NCBI RefSeq assembly: GCF_025148635.1
Contig: NZ_CP102269.1
Coordinates: 1,364,001 to 1,428,000 of the forward strand
Source: Butyricimonas virosa
Lineage (GTDB): Bacteria > Bacteroidota > Bacteroidia > Bacteroidales > Marinifilaceae
Direction: 5' to 3'
Length of the DNA stretch: 64,000 nucleotides
Both the position numbers and the translations under genes were made by a program. The notes under the pieces were generated by a model that had not been told where the DNA came from, ran no database searches, and saw only the letters and a program-made list of their open reading frames with translations. This document shows, piece by piece, positions 34,028 through 44,395 of the stretch. The first letter of the stretch is position 1. The number at the start of each line of letters is the position of its first letter.

Positions 34028-35596
34028 CTAATTTCGTTCACGATATATAACATCTTTCACAACACCGAATCCATCGTAGGAACGGTAAACAGAGGCATTC
34101 TGCGAAGAGGTCGCAGGTAATTCCAACATCCGGACATGACCTTTCAAAGCATTATCACCAATAGTTTCCTTACTACCAACAATTAAACGGTATTGCATTT
34201 CTCCACTACCTGCCGGTTTCGAATAATCTCCCATTACAAATATATTGAACTTCAACATGGTTATTTGCTCTCCTGAAAACTGATTAACAATTTCGCCACT
34301 CTCCATCTTGATGGGTAATAAACGACATGCTTTCGAATTAATGTTATAGCAATATATTTTGTTATCAACCGCATAATACAAATCGTAATCACGCGGATGT
34401 ACGGCAAAAGCTGTTGCACGTTCGATCTCTGGAGCATTTAGTTGGTAATAATGCCCATCCACTTGAGCAACGTAATTATAATTACCAACCTCTATTCCAT
34501 ATAACCAAAGCTTTCCGGCACCATCCTTTAATATTGTGTATGTTTCCCCTCTACTACCATGCATCGTGTTAGATAAATGAACAAAACTTTTGCCCGTAGT
34601 AAAGGAAAATACTTTTTCCTCTGCCGACGGCTTTTGCACCTTATTCATATCACTCGTGACCTGTACAAAACGTTGATTTGTCACGTCATACAAAATTGCC
34701 GTACCACCATAAGTGTTATAATAAATACCTGACATTCCTATTGCCGGAGCAACATCAAAATAATCCGTCTCTCCATCGAGTTTATTTAAACGCATCCCGT
34801 ATATTGCTCCAATTATTGTTCCTTTTCCATACACGCCATCCTTGCCTATACAAAGGCGACAATCTCCATAAGTTCCAACCATACAGGTAGGAACAAAACC
34901 ATCACGCCACTCTGCAAACTCATACCTCAAATCGTTTTCATAATCATAGCTGAAATCATCGTCATCCAATTTTGCTTGTGCTTCTTCGGCAAGGAAATAG
35001 ACGGGACGAGGCGCAGACATTCCTCCTAACAAATGAAGCGACTTCGGTCCCTTAAATTCCCGCAACGGACTATCAGCCCAAAGGTTTCTGATTATTTCTT
35101 CGTCAGGTGTAGAAGTCGAAATCATGTCCAAACGTGAAAATCCCTCTGAATCCTCTGACAAAATCAACCAACCTTCATAGGTGGCAGAGGTCACTTGTAA
35201 ATCAAATCCTTGACGCCAAGTGACTCCCGATGTTTTATCTTCCACCAGCAAATAAACGGTGTATTTTGCTTCCGGTAGTTGCACGAAATATTTCAAGTCT
35301 AACCGATTACTGTCCAAATCAAAAGTTGTCGCACCATCCACCGAACCGGATTTCACTACCGCTTGCCATTTAAGCGAATAATTATTTAAATCTTTTCCCT
35401 CTAAAGAACCTTCTATCACAGGGGTTACCCGCACAGTATCTACCAGACGATAGGCATATTGCATTTCTTCTGGGAAACCGGAAAAGGTCACTTGATTAAT
35501 TTCCGAATAATCATAATTCCCCAAATCCCTGTAGCAGCTGGCGAATGATAGTACACCAAGCACGAACAAGAGAGCATATTTCAATTTTTCCATCAT
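34028..35596 (-). CDS. Cassette C: PKD-like family lipoprotein
   Basis: A 522-residue lipoprotein (lipobox FASC, then YRDLGNYDYSEINQVTFSG). The N-terminal part (about 20-145) is a PKD-like beta domain; WLILSEDSEGFSRLDMIS near residue 149 begins a long repeated beta region, probably a propeller. The D cassette protein has the same opening (DKGNYDYHDINEITFG). It is an accessory of the SusCD transporter; the ligand is unknown. Confidence 0.75.
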   Translation of the reverse strand: MMEKLKYALLFVLGVLSFASCYRDLGNYDYSEINQVTFSGFPEEMQYAYRLVDTVRVTPVIEGSLEGKDLNNYSLKWQAVVKSGSVDGATTFDLDSNRLDLKYFVQLPEAKYTVYLLVEDKTSGVTWRQGFDLQVTSATYEGWLILSEDSEGFSRLDMISTSTPDEEIIRNLWADSPLREFKGPKSLHLLGGMSAPRPVYFLAEEAQAKLDDDDFSYDYENDLRYEFAEWRDGFVPTCMVGTYGDCRLCIGKDGVYGKGTIIGAIYGMRLNKLDGETDYFDVAPAIGMSGIYYNTYGGTAILYDVTNQRFVQVTSDMNKVQKPSAEEKVFSFTTGKSFVHLSNTMHGSRGETYTILKDGAGKLWLYGIEVGNYNYVAQVDGHYYQLNAPEIERATAFAVHPRDYDLYYAVDNKIYCYNINSKACRLLPIKMESGEIVNQFSGEQITMLKFNIFVMGDYSKPAGSGEMQYRLIVGSKETIGDNALKGHVRMLELPATSSQNASVYRSYDGFGVVKDVIYRERN

Positions 35597-35608
35597 ATTC
35601 CTATTTTT

Positions 35609-36325
35609 TTATTGATACAAAAAGTCTCCCATTCTCATCTCCTTATCTCCATCCATTATTGGGTGTTCATCCAAATAGGCTTTCATGTAATTGGCGATGT
35701 AGCTTATACGTCCGAATCCCATATAAGAAGTGGAGAGGAAAGAAGTACGCGGGATTTCCATAACCGTACAAATAGTCTCGAACTTGAGAGGAGAAAAAGT
35801 CCCAAAGTAATACTCATTCCAAGTGTTGGGAGCTTCTTTCATCACGTTATTGAACAGAATACGGTGTGTAGTCTTCGAATAGACAACTGCCGAACCGCTC
35901 GTAAGCACATCATCCTGATAGTACAAATAAAAGTCATCATTTTCCACTAATTCTAAAATCACTTCCTTATCCGATTCGTCATTCGGGCGTTTCACCACAA
36001 CGGGCACCACACAAGAAGTTGTTCCACTCGGCACTTCATAGCGTTCAGCTAAAGTTTCATAATCTTCTCCCACCATGGCATTCTTTTCTACTAACTTCAC
36101 TTCCACATAACGGCTCACACCTTCTTCCACATCACCCATCACGGCAATCTCTACCGATACCGTATCCACATCCTCATCCAGATAGGCAAAGGAAACTACT
36201 GTAGAATCTACCTCCATATTTATGTATGCGACATTTTGTCCAGACCAAGTGTCGATCTTTTGTTCACAACCTACCAAGCTTAACAAGCAAGTCAAGGCCA
36301 AACATAATAATATAGTCTTATTCAT
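35609..36325 (-). CDS. Cassette C: DUF4843 lipoprotein
   Basis: A 238-residue lipoprotein (lipobox SLVGC). It has the family opening (NVAYINMEVDST), the NAMVGEDYETLAERYEVPSG segment and the closing FLSTSYMGFGRISYIA. It lies 18 bases after susD and 12 before the PKD-like gene. Probably a surface accessory of the SusCD pair; DUF4843 has no proven function. Confidence 0.75.
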   Translation of the reverse strand: MNKTILLCLALTCLLSLVGCEQKIDTWSGQNVAYINMEVDSTVVSFAYLDEDVDTVSVEIAVMGDVEEGVSRYVEVKLVEKNAMVGEDYETLAERYEVPSGTTSCVVPVVVKRPNDESDKEVILELVENDDFYLYYQDDVLTSGSAVVYSKTTHRILFNNVMKEAPNTWNEYYFGTFSPLKFETICTVMEIPRTSFLSTSYMGFGRISYIANYMKAYLDEHPIMDGDKEMRMGDFLYQ

Positions 36326-36343
36326 AATACATTACGTTTTAAG

Positions 36344-37789
36344 TCATCTAAAATCCGTTTCACTTTGCGGCAAAGGCAAAACATATTTAGTATCGTTCAT
36401 ATTCACATTACCACCGGAGAACGCTGAAAGGATACTTGAAGCATTCATCCGTTTGTAATAGAAAAACAACTGCCCTTCTCCCCAAAATTCCTTTTGATAT
36501 TCGTTCAGCAATGTACTCTCCAACTGGGAAACGGAAGTCAACAATTCGACGCCACGATTGTCCAGTACAAGATTGATACTTGCCAATGCATCGGTTTCAT
36601 TTTCGGCTGTCTCAGCAATGATATAATACATCTCCGACATCCGAATCATCGGTAGTAAATCAGCGTAATAGGCATCGGTTTCCAAATCAGAATATTTATA
36701 GAAACATCTATTGGTATGTCCTGATGCTACTTTCCAATTAGACTCATAACGCCAATCATTCAACGCTAGTGTACCGAAAATATTTTCCAAATAGGTAGAA
36801 GGGGTAAGCCACATTTGGTCATCTTTCAAATCCGGAGTGAAATAATCGGTAAAGATTTTATTACGGTTCGGATATTGTAAAGCAAATACCAATTCAGAAG
36901 AGAATATCCTATCAGGTTTCTGACCATCGGTCACTTGCGATTTTGTGGTAAAGGGGAAATATTGTTCCTGCACTGCCACAACTTCACGAGCTGCCGCCAA
37001 GGCTTCGCTAAACATTTCCGCATACAAATACACTCGTGCCTGAAGAGCTTTCACCGCATAATAGTTTAGACGAAATGTTCGATAATGCCAAAAATTCTCT
37101 TCTTCCGTAGACCCTTCCTCCAATAGCGGGCCCTGTTCAATAACAGGATCATTAGCTAGACGCCTTTCAGCTTCCTTTAAATCATCAATAACATATTCCA
37201 ATACTTTCGAAGCTGACAACAGATCCGTACCGGACAATACAAATTCTTTGTTATAAGGAATGGCACGTCCTTCTTTGTTGGTTTTGTAGACAGGACCAAA
37301 CAAGCGTAACAAATCGAAATGCAACATGGCACGTAACGCATAAGCCTCACCTGTAATCCAATTATATTGATCACCCGTGAACAAATTCTTTTTCTCATCG
37401 GCATTTTTCAATAATGTATTCACGTTGGCAATCAAAGCATATCCTTTTTCCCAAATACCGGCAAAATTAGATTTCGAGTAATCGGTCGTGTAATCAAATT
37501 GTCCCAAACTATTCAAGTTCTGCATAGTACCATAATTGGCAAATTTATAACGCTGCGCTAATACTTCCACAGTACCTGTCAACAGATCTCCTCCATACAG
37601 ACTGGAGCTACACAATTCGACATACACACCATTCAACCCTTGACGGAATCCTTCTTCTGAAGTAAACATTTGTTCCTCCGCCACTTGATCCACCGGTTGT
37701 ACATCCAACCAATCTGTACATCCAGTAAGCGACCACAAAGCGATACCCAAAACACCGATTTTAATATATTTATCAAACTTCATAATCAT
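36344..37789 (-). CDS. Cassette C: SusD/RagB-family lipoprotein
   Basis: A 481-residue SusD-type lipoprotein (lipobox SLTGC, then TDWLDVQPVDQ). Signatures include GEAYALRAMLHFDLLRLFGP, PMIRMSEMYYIIAETAEN and the end EFWGEGQLFFYYKRMNAS with YVLPLPQSE. It is the substrate-binding lid for the adjacent SusC, 6 bases away. It resembles the SusD of cassette D more than that of B. Confidence 0.9.
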   Translation of the reverse strand: MIMKFDKYIKIGVLGIALWSLTGCTDWLDVQPVDQVAEEQMFTSEEGFRQGLNGVYVELCSSSLYGGDLLTGTVEVLAQRYKFANYGTMQNLNSLGQFDYTTDYSKSNFAGIWEKGYALIANVNTLLKNADEKKNLFTGDQYNWITGEAYALRAMLHFDLLRLFGPVYKTNKEGRAIPYNKEFVLSGTDLLSASKVLEYVIDDLKEAERRLANDPVIEQGPLLEEGSTEEENFWHYRTFRLNYYAVKALQARVYLYAEMFSEALAAAREVVAVQEQYFPFTTKSQVTDGQKPDRIFSSELVFALQYPNRNKIFTDYFTPDLKDDQMWLTPSTYLENIFGTLALNDWRYESNWKVASGHTNRCFYKYSDLETDAYYADLLPMIRMSEMYYIIAETAENETDALASINLVLDNRGVELLTSVSQLESTLLNEYQKEFWGEGQLFFYYKRMNASSILSAFSGGNVNMNDTKYVLPLPQSETDFR

Positions 37790-37795
37790 CCGATT

Positions 37796-40700
37796 TTAAA
37801 AAGTTACAGATACTGATGCCGATACCATACGTGCAAAAGGATATTCAATACCCCGTTCCTCTTTCACACTTGATATTCGGAACACATCATTCATATTCAC
37901 CTGCAAACGCAAGGCTGAAAATCCGGCTTTCTCAATCCATTCTTTTGGAAAATCATAACCGGCTGAAAAAGACTCACCTTTCAGGAAATTAGAACGCTGC
38001 ACAAAACGCGAAGACATTTGTGTTGTTTCAGTTAGAGAGATTCCCTTGAAGCGGGCGTGTTGTCCGGGCTTTTCCCAACGGTCATACAATGCACGCTTAT
38101 CTTGGTTGTATTTCAAGTTATCTTCAGAAATATTTTCCACTTTGGTATACAATGCCTCGTTGAAGACATCACCTCCCAAACTATAGCGTAGATGTGCAGA
38201 GAAGGAAAATCCCTTATAATACAGCGTAGTACCAATAACTCCTTCCAAATCAGGTTCTGTATCTCCTACCTGAACCTCATCTTTTGTCTCATATGTATAA
38301 GTATATGTACCGTCTTTTTTCAAGAATACTTCTTTACCATTCGCCGGGTCGATTCCCAAAGAACGTACTGCCCATAAGGCTGTAGGACTACCTCCATCGT
38401 AATAACGCACCAAGCTTGTATTTTCATTTTGCGCATTAAATTGACTCAAGCTATTGCCTATATTCCGGTATTCAGACTTTTGGTGACGGAAATTCAAACT
38501 CAGATTCCAATTGATACCTTCCTCCGGGCGGTAAATTGGTGAATATTTAACTGTAGCACTGTACCCCGTGTTCCATTGCTCACCGATATTTGTGGCTATC
38601 GTTTTTGTACCAACTGAGGAGGGCAAACTGATTACTGCCAACAAAGGGTCAGTTCTTTTCTGATAATAGTCGAAGTTTATATTGAAACGATTCCTCAATA
38701 AAGCAATATCAGCACCCACATTCATATCTAACGTTTTTTGCCATTTCAAGTCAGGATTACCAAATGCATCTACCAACAAACTTGTTCCAAAGTTATTAGA
38801 GTTCCAATTATTAAAAGAATACGTAGTATACGATTGATAAGCATCAAAATTCTGATTACCAGGATTACCAATTGATGCCCTCACTTTCAATAAAGTCATC
38901 CATTCGGCATTTTTCAAGAAGTTTTCGTTATGAATATTCCATGCCACCCCTACCGACCACGTTTCGGTATAACGTTTATTACTCCCAAAAACCGAAGCAC
39001 CATCTAAACGAATATTTGCATCAAACAAATAGCGGTTGTCGAAAGCATACCCCATATTCAAATACCAACTGTTGGAGCGGGTGACCGTTTCCGTGTAATC
39101 CGGTTTACCGCCATTCGGAAAACTGGTGGCAAAAGACGGACGGGTAAAATCACCAACAGGAAAACCCACTGCCTCGAAAGCCTCTGTCTTCAACTCAGAC
39201 GAACGGAAGTTAGCACCTAATACAGCATTTAATTGATGTACGTCATTAAACAATTTACCATAAGTCACAGTTAACTCCCCGTCATAGATCCAAGTGTCGT
39301 AATCCGTCGATTTATAACTTCCCCGTTGGGTTCGTGCCACTTCATCGAAAGAAGTATGCTCGGGGGACAGAAAATACTCAGCTTTTTCTGATTTTTTCTC
39401 CAAACTGATACGTCCCCGCACCATCACTTCTTCCACCGGGCGGTATTCTGCATTAAATTTATTGATAAAACTCGTGCCTTTTTGACGATCATAACTGTTC
39501 AAACTTGCATTATACAAGGGATTCTCAACCGTATAGTGCTGTTGATTAACAGTATAATATTCTTCTAAATAACGGGTAACATTACCATTTTCGTCATACT
39601 TTTCAAAATAAGGATTTGCTTTTGCATACTCTGAAAAACTTACCGTCGGATTTTCTTTTTTCGTATAATCAAATGACATCTTGTTGAAAAAACGGAATTT
39701 CCCTTTTCGATAATTCAAATCAAAATTCATACCGATAACGTCGTTTCCCGAATTTTTCATCACTCCATCTGTTCCATTATAGGTAACACCCAAACCATAA
39801 CGTACAGCATTGTCACCTCCTTCTGCATAAATATTGTGTTTATGTACCAACGCTACTCGTAACGGCTCACTTAACCAATAAGTATTAACACCTCTTGCCA
39901 CATTCGCACGATGAAGATTATACAAACTATCCAAAAATAATTGTTCTTGGGCATCATATGTATAATCCGATTTGTAGAAACCAGCTTTCTGTTCAAATTT
40001 CAATTTCTCACGTGCATTCATCAAATTATAATCCGACAAATCGGGGATAGACAAAGAAAAATTACCATTGTATGACACTCGGAATGTTCCTGGTTCCGGC
40101 TGTTTGGTCTCAATTACAACAACACCGTTTGCAGCTTTCGAACCATACAAAGCCGTGGATGCAGCATCTTTCAATATTGTTACAGATTGCACACGGTCCA
40201 TATTCAAATTTACCACTGTTTGCAAATCAGTCTCGAAACCATCAAGGATAAACAACGGCTGATTCGGATCGGTATCATATTGTTCTTTCAATCCTACAAC
40301 ACTACTTTTACCACGAATTTCGATATCCGGTAAACGATTAGGGTCAGAACCGTAATCGTTATTCTCCATAATCACGAAAGAAGGATCTAGTGTCTTTAAA
40401 CTCTGAATCAGGTTTTGCGTTCCAACCATCTTCAACTCTTCTTTCTTGAATGTAGCAGTGGAACCTGTAAAACTCTCTTTTTTACGCTGGAAAATACCTG
40501 TCACGACCACCTCATCCATCTCACTCACCTCATCTTCCAGCGTGATGTTAAGTTCTGATTGACCAGCCCATTTCACTTCCTTCGTTTTCATTCCCACAAA
40601 CGAAAATATCAGAGTAACAGTATCCTGTTTTAGAATATTCATGGAATAATTTCCATCCATATCGGTCGCAGTCCCCACACTCGTCCCTTTAATCATAACT

Positions 40701-41143
40701 GTCACCCCAGGTAAAACGCCACCTTTTGAATCTTTCACCACTCCTTTAAGAACCACGCTTTCCTTCTTCTCCGGTTCATTATTAACCTTCTTGACAGAGA
40801 TCAGGATTGTCTGATCTTCAATCTCATATTGTAAAGATGTATTTCGTAAACACAACTTTAACACCTCATCTACCGAGGCTCCATTTACTTTCAAACTCAC
40901 ATTTTTTACCCCCTGTACATCCTGTTTATTATACAAAATATAATACCCAGATTGTGCATGTAACTCTTTTAACACCTGTTCCAAGCTTACATCTTGAACC
41001 TCCATCTTAATTTGTTTCTGACTATAAGTCGGCATTGCAAACGCAAACACCGGCAACAACACCATAAGCATAACAAGTTTCATCACTAGCATTTTTTTTC
41101 CACGCCATCGCCATGGATGGAGAATTAATTCATCTTTTTTCAT
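37796..41143 (-). CDS. Cassette C: SusC/RagA TonB-dependent transporter with STN domain
   Basis: A 1115-residue transporter with signal peptide, STN domain (about 48-115; LEQVLKELHAQSGYYILYNK), carboxypeptidase-D-like domain (about 127-210), a plug with TGIFQRKKESFTGST and NQPLFILDGFET, and the barrel. The C-terminal VKEERGIEYPFARM matches the SusC of A and D. The STN domain pairs it with the FecR and sigma proteins upstream. The start codon overlaps a probable antisense -7 box (41143-41150). Confidence 0.95.
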   Translation of the reverse strand: MKKDELILHPWRWRGKKMLVMKLVMLMVLLPVFAFAMPTYSQKQIKMEVQDVSLEQVLKELHAQSGYYILYNKQDVQGVKNVSLKVNGASVDEVLKLCLRNTSLQYEIEDQTILISVKKVNNEPEKKESVVLKGVVKDSKGGVLPGVTVMIKGTSVGTATDMDGNYSMNILKQDTVTLIFSFVGMKTKEVKWAGQSELNITLEDEVSEMDEVVVTGIFQRKKESFTGSTATFKKEELKMVGTQNLIQSLKTLDPSFVIMENNDYGSDPNRLPDIEIRGKSSVVGLKEQYDTDPNQPLFILDGFETDLQTVVNLNMDRVQSVTILKDAASTALYGSKAANGVVVIETKQPEPGTFRVSYNGNFSLSIPDLSDYNLMNAREKLKFEQKAGFYKSDYTYDAQEQLFLDSLYNLHRANVARGVNTYWLSEPLRVALVHKHNIYAEGGDNAVRYGLGVTYNGTDGVMKNSGNDVIGMNFDLNYRKGKFRFFNKMSFDYTKKENPTVSFSEYAKANPYFEKYDENGNVTRYLEEYYTVNQQHYTVENPLYNASLNSYDRQKGTSFINKFNAEYRPVEEVMVRGRISLEKKSEKAEYFLSPEHTSFDEVARTQRGSYKSTDYDTWIYDGELTVTYGKLFNDVHQLNAVLGANFRSSELKTEAFEAVGFPVGDFTRPSFATSFPNGGKPDYTETVTRSNSWYLNMGYAFDNRYLFDANIRLDGASVFGSNKRYTETWSVGVAWNIHNENFLKNAEWMTLLKVRASIGNPGNQNFDAYQSYTTYSFNNWNSNNFGTSLLVDAFGNPDLKWQKTLDMNVGADIALLRNRFNINFDYYQKRTDPLLAVISLPSSVGTKTIATNIGEQWNTGYSATVKYSPIYRPEEGINWNLSLNFRHQKSEYRNIGNSLSQFNAQNENTSLVRYYDGGSPTALWAVRSLGIDPANGKEVFLKKDGTYTYTYETKDEVQVGDTEPDLEGVIGTTLYYKGFSFSAHLRYSLGGDVFNEALYTKVENISEDNLKYNQDKRALYDRWEKPGQHARFKGISLTETTQMSSRFVQRSNFLKGESFSAGYDFPKEWIEKAGFSALRLQVNMNDVFRISSVKEERGIEYPFARMVSASVSVTF

Positions 41144-41154
41144 ACATTTGTTTA

Positions 41155-41252
41155 GTTTTTACTTAAATACTCGCATCAAATGCCAATCCGAGGCGAGTTT
41201 TAAAATTACAACAGTCCGGTAAGTCCTTAAAACTTAGCGGACTTCTTTTATT
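41155..41252 (+). ncRNA. Candidate cis-antisense RNA against susC of cassette C
   Basis: Plus-strand TACATTTG (41143-41150) begins opposite the A of the susC ATG. Hairpin 1 is ACTCGC/GCGAGT (41169-41198). Hairpin 2 is a 12-bp stem with one mismatch, AGTCCGGTAAGT/ACTTAGCGGACT with loop CCTTAAA (41213-41243), followed by TCTTTTATT. The layout is the same as in cassettes A and D, but the loops are not duplicated. No good -33 box was seen. Prediction only. Confidence 0.5.
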
Positions 41253-42409
41253 ACAATCTTTTTACCTTCTATCAAATAATCAATATTTTGAGTTTTTTTC
41301 AACATATCCAATATCGTAGAAATATTCTCGTATTTCCGAATTACCCCGTAAAATACTTTTTCTTTCAATTCCGGTGTCTCAATAATAATATCCACATCAT
41401 ACCAACGGGCCAATTTATTCATAATCGTAACCATATCTTCCTCGTCAAACATGAAAAGTTTATCTTTCCATCCGATATAATTCTCAACATTTACTTCCCG
41501 CATAGTTATCTTTCCACTATTTTTATCCATTTCCGCTTGATGTCCCGGCGTCAGCAAAACAGTTTTATCAGATTGATCCAATACTACCCGTACACTACCC
41601 GAAACTAAAGTTGTCTGCACTTTAGATTCATCCCCATAAGCCATCACGTTAAATGAAGTTCCTAAAACACGCACACACTGTCCTCCCCCATGTACTTCAA
41701 AAGGCTTATCGGAATGAGAAACTTCAAAATAAGCCTCTCCCTCAAGATATACCTCTCGTTTTTCCCCGATAAAACTAACCGGATATCGTAAACGGGTATC
41801 AGAATTTAACCATACCCGAGAACCGTCGGATAAGATCAGTTGATATTCGCCTCCCCGGGGGATAATAATGGTGTTATATTCCAGTGTAGATGGGTTACCC
41901 GAGTGATTTTGTTTATAAGCAAGACGATTGGAATCATTCGTTACTACAGTTCCTTCCAATTGTAATTGCCCTAGATTTTTCCCTAGACCCAATTCCACTT
42001 TCCGCCCGTCAGCCATCTCCAGCACGGCACATTCTTTACCAGGAATAATATCTGTAGCTAACGGAGATATTTCTTTTTTCTCCACCATGAATAAAAATAC
42101 ACTTCCGGCAATAAGTGGTATTAATAAAATTGCAGCAATTTGTTTTATACGCCGAATAAGACGAGTACGCTTTCCCTGTTTGCTTACCGAAAACATCACT
42201 CGTTCTTTCAATGCTTCTAATGAATAATTTTCATACTCTTGCAACCTCCCCGTCAAATAATCCCGCTCTACCAGCCGTTCATAGAATAGTTGATGCTCGT
42301 CATTCTCATGGATCCACTCCTCCAACATCTTTTCCTCCTCTTGCCGAATAGTACCATTCAGCCGAGCTGCAATCCATGAGGCTATTTTCAAATTATTATC
42401 ATCATGCAT
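41234..42409 (-). CDS. Cassette C: FecR-family anti-sigma factor
   Basis: A 391-residue inner-membrane anti-sigma factor: cytosolic N-terminus (about 1-85), one membrane helix (about 88-107; IAAILLIPLIAGSVFLFMV), periplasmic FecR domain (IIIPRGGEYQLILSDGSRVW, then LEGEAYFEVSH) and C-terminal DUF4974 domain (MVTIMNKLARWYDVDIIIE). It holds the sigma factor until SusC signals. It lies 84 bases after the sigma gene; the last bases of the gene overlap the antisense terminator hairpin. Confidence 0.9.
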   Translation of the reverse strand: MHDDNNLKIASWIAARLNGTIRQEEEKMLEEWIHENDEHQLFYERLVERDYLTGRLQEYENYSLEALKERVMFSVSKQGKRTRLIRRIKQIAAILLIPLIAGSVFLFMVEKKEISPLATDIIPGKECAVLEMADGRKVELGLGKNLGQLQLEGTVVTNDSNRLAYKQNHSGNPSTLEYNTIIIPRGGEYQLILSDGSRVWLNSDTRLRYPVSFIGEKREVYLEGEAYFEVSHSDKPFEVHGGGQCVRVLGTSFNVMAYGDESKVQTTLVSGSVRVVLDQSDKTVLLTPGHQAEMDKNSGKITMREVNVENYIGWKDKLFMFDEEDMVTIMNKLARWYDVDIIIETPELKEKVFYGVIRKYENISTILDMLKKTQNIDYLIEGKKIVIKEVR

Positions 42410-42493
42410 ATCCTGTCATTTTACATTCTGCACAAAGAACGACCACCCTTCTCAAAAAGATGACAAGAATCAGATTTTTTTTGAAAAAAAAAT

Positions 42494-43093
42494 TCAATTA
42501 AATAAATCCATCATTCCCAAAAGCACCAAAAGAGTACCCATGCTAAAGCGTTTTTTTAATACAATCATAGCTCTCTGTTTCTGAGTCCGAACCGTATTGA
42601 TCGATATAGATAACGAATCTGCTATTTCCTGATTACTTAATCCTTCTAATCCTAATCGGAATACTCGTCTACATTCTGGAGGTAATTCGTCAATTGCCCG
42701 ATAAATTTCCCCAAGCACCTCTTCCTCAATCATTTTCTCATCCAAAGAATCTTCACTTAATTCTTGAATTAACGCCGCTTCATGTTTATGAACAACCTGC
42801 TCATGCTTTAATAAATCCAAACATTTATTACGAGCCGTCTGGTAAAGAAAAACCCGAATCGGAAGTAAGGACATAAAATCTTGACGTCTCTCCCACAGGG
42901 TTACGAAACTTTCCTGCACAATATCTTCAGAGAAAGTACTATTTTTAAGAATTGAATTACAATAAAAATAAAGAGATTTCCCATATGTATCCAAGAAAAA
43001 AGCAAAGGCATATTCATCACCATCCTGTAATCGCCTTACAAGGTAGTCCACATTGTGCCTAAACTTTCTATATCGCATCTCCTTATCCATCAA
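42494..43093 (-). CDS. Cassette C: ECF sigma factor
   Basis: A 199-residue ECF sigma factor of the FecI/RpoE type. Region 2 is AFFLDTYGKSLYFYCNSILK with EDIVQESFVTLW; region 4 is LPPECRRVFRLGLEGLSNQE with SISINTVRTQKQRAMI. It should transcribe the FecR-to-thioredoxin operon of cassette C after release by its FecR. A 13-bp palindrome GTTCAAAATGAAC lies about 63 bases upstream (43156-43168). Confidence 0.9.
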   Translation of the reverse strand: MMDKEMRYRKFRHNVDYLVRRLQDGDEYAFAFFLDTYGKSLYFYCNSILKNSTFSEDIVQESFVTLWERRQDFMSLLPIRVFLYQTARNKCLDLLKHEQVVHKHEAALIQELSEDSLDEKMIEEEVLGEIYRAIDELPPECRRVFRLGLEGLSNQEIADSLSISINTVRTQKQRAMIVLKKRFSMGTLLVLLGMMDLFN

Positions 43094-43155
43094 ACACTCA
43101 ATTTCTAATCATGAATAAAACAAAGATGAGAAAAAAAATCATATAAAAAAAGATT

Positions 43156-43168
43156 GTTCAAAATGAAC
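43156..43168. promoter_or_regulatory. Palindrome upstream of the cassette C sigma gene
   Basis: GTTCAAAATGAAC: 5-bp arms GTTCA/TGAAC around three bases. A CATCTTTG box on the minus strand (43128-43121), one mismatch from TAnnTTTG, lies between it and the gene. Possible operator. Confidence 0.35.
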
Positions 43169-43283
43169 ACAGACAAAAACAAGACAATAAAACATTATGA
43201 ATCAAGACTATTCCCATATCATCAATAACAAACGATTTCTCCTAAATATACAATTTAGGCACTAGTGAAATACGTTTAACAAA

Positions 43284-44222
43284 TTAACACGTCGGCTTTC
43301 TCTTTATCGGGAGTTTCGGGAAAAGCTTCCTAAAACGTACTAAATAAGTCGTGACGTTACTTCCAGCGACAATAATCGTCACGGCAAAAACAATCATCAT
43401 GATCCCACACCCCACTCTCACGGTGAAGGGCTCTCCAAAAATCGTCACCCCAAAGAATACCGCTGTCAAGGGTTCCAAAGCCCCTAAAATAGCCGTCGGG
43501 GTAGAACCGATATACTGGATAGCTTGAGTGGTGCAAAGAAATGATATAGCAGTCGGGAACACGGCCAAGGCAACTAGATTACCCCACAGATACCACGTAT
43601 CAACCACGTGTAAACTAGCACCAAAATCAACACGAACCAAAAACAAAGACAACCCGAAAACTAAAACATAAAATGTCAGTTTCAGTGTCGCAATTTCCCG
43701 CAACAAGGGACGATTTACAGCAACAATATAAATGGCATATGACAAAGCAGAAGCGATAACCAGCATTACTCCTGTCAGACTCAGCACCGAACCATCCTCA
43801 CCTTTATAAAGCAAAGCAATTCCCCCCAAGGCCAGCATTATACACAAAATCGTTTGTAACGTCAGCTTCTCTTTAAAAAGAAAAGCCATGATCAACGCCA
43901 CCATGATCGGATAAACGAATAACAAGGTCGACGCAATTCCAGCCGCCATGTAATTATAACTTTGGAACAAGGTAAGAGACGAAAGAGCAACTAATAATCC
44001 CATGATAATTAACGGAAATATTTCTTTTCGCTTCAATTTAAAATCTCTTCCCCGTAGCTTAATCATCATCCCCAACACCGGAATAGCAAATAAATATCTG
44101 AAAAAAAGAACTGAATCCGGATTCATACCCGCCTCGTACAAGGGAAGGGCAAACAAGGGATTCATCCCATAGGTTGCTGCCGCAATGACCCCTAACACGT
44201 ATCCTTTAGCTTTTACATTCAT
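43284..44222 (-). CDS. EamA/DMT-family transporter
   Basis: A 312-residue membrane protein with about ten helices in two EamA repeats (residues about 5-140 and 150-290). Each repeat ends in the typical run of small residues (GGIALLYKGE in the first). Members of this superfamily usually export amino acids, nucleosides or other metabolites; the substrate here is not predictable. It is a single gene, divergent from the beta-galactosidase gene, with a -7 box at 44259-44252. Confidence 0.85.
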   Translation of the reverse strand: MNVKAKGYVLGVIAAATYGMNPLFALPLYEAGMNPDSVLFFRYLFAIPVLGMMIKLRGRDFKLKRKEIFPLIIMGLLVALSSLTLFQSYNYMAAGIASTLLFVYPIMVALIMAFLFKEKLTLQTILCIMLALGGIALLYKGEDGSVLSLTGVMLVIASALSYAIYIVAVNRPLLREIATLKLTFYVLVFGLSLFLVRVDFGASLHVVDTWYLWGNLVALAVFPTAISFLCTTQAIQYIGSTPTAILGALEPLTAVFFGVTIFGEPFTVRVGCGIMMIVFAVTIIVAGSNVTTYLVRFRKLFPKLPIKRKPTC

Positions 44223-44251
44223 AATTGCAAATGATTACATTAAATTGGCGA

Positions 44252-44259
44252 CAAAGATA
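44252..44259 (-). promoter_or_regulatory. -7 box of the EamA gene
   Basis: TATCTTTG on the minus strand, an exact TAnnTTTG match 30 bases before the start codon. No clear -33 box was seen. Confidence 0.5.
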
Positions 44260-44278
44260 GAGTTTTGTTTGTCATCAT

Positions 44279-44290
44279 GAATGATCATTC
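44279..44290. promoter_or_regulatory. 12-bp perfect palindrome between divergent genes
   Basis: GAATGATCATTC lies in the EamA/beta-galactosidase divergent promoter region, upstream of the EamA -7 box. It could be an operator for either gene. Confidence 0.4.
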
Positions 44291-44395
44291 TGTTCAAATT
44301 ATTTTCTTATCACACGTTATATTGAAGAAACAGATTACTACTTTTAACAAAAAAACACTATCTTTAGACTCTAAAACCTCAAACTACATATCAAA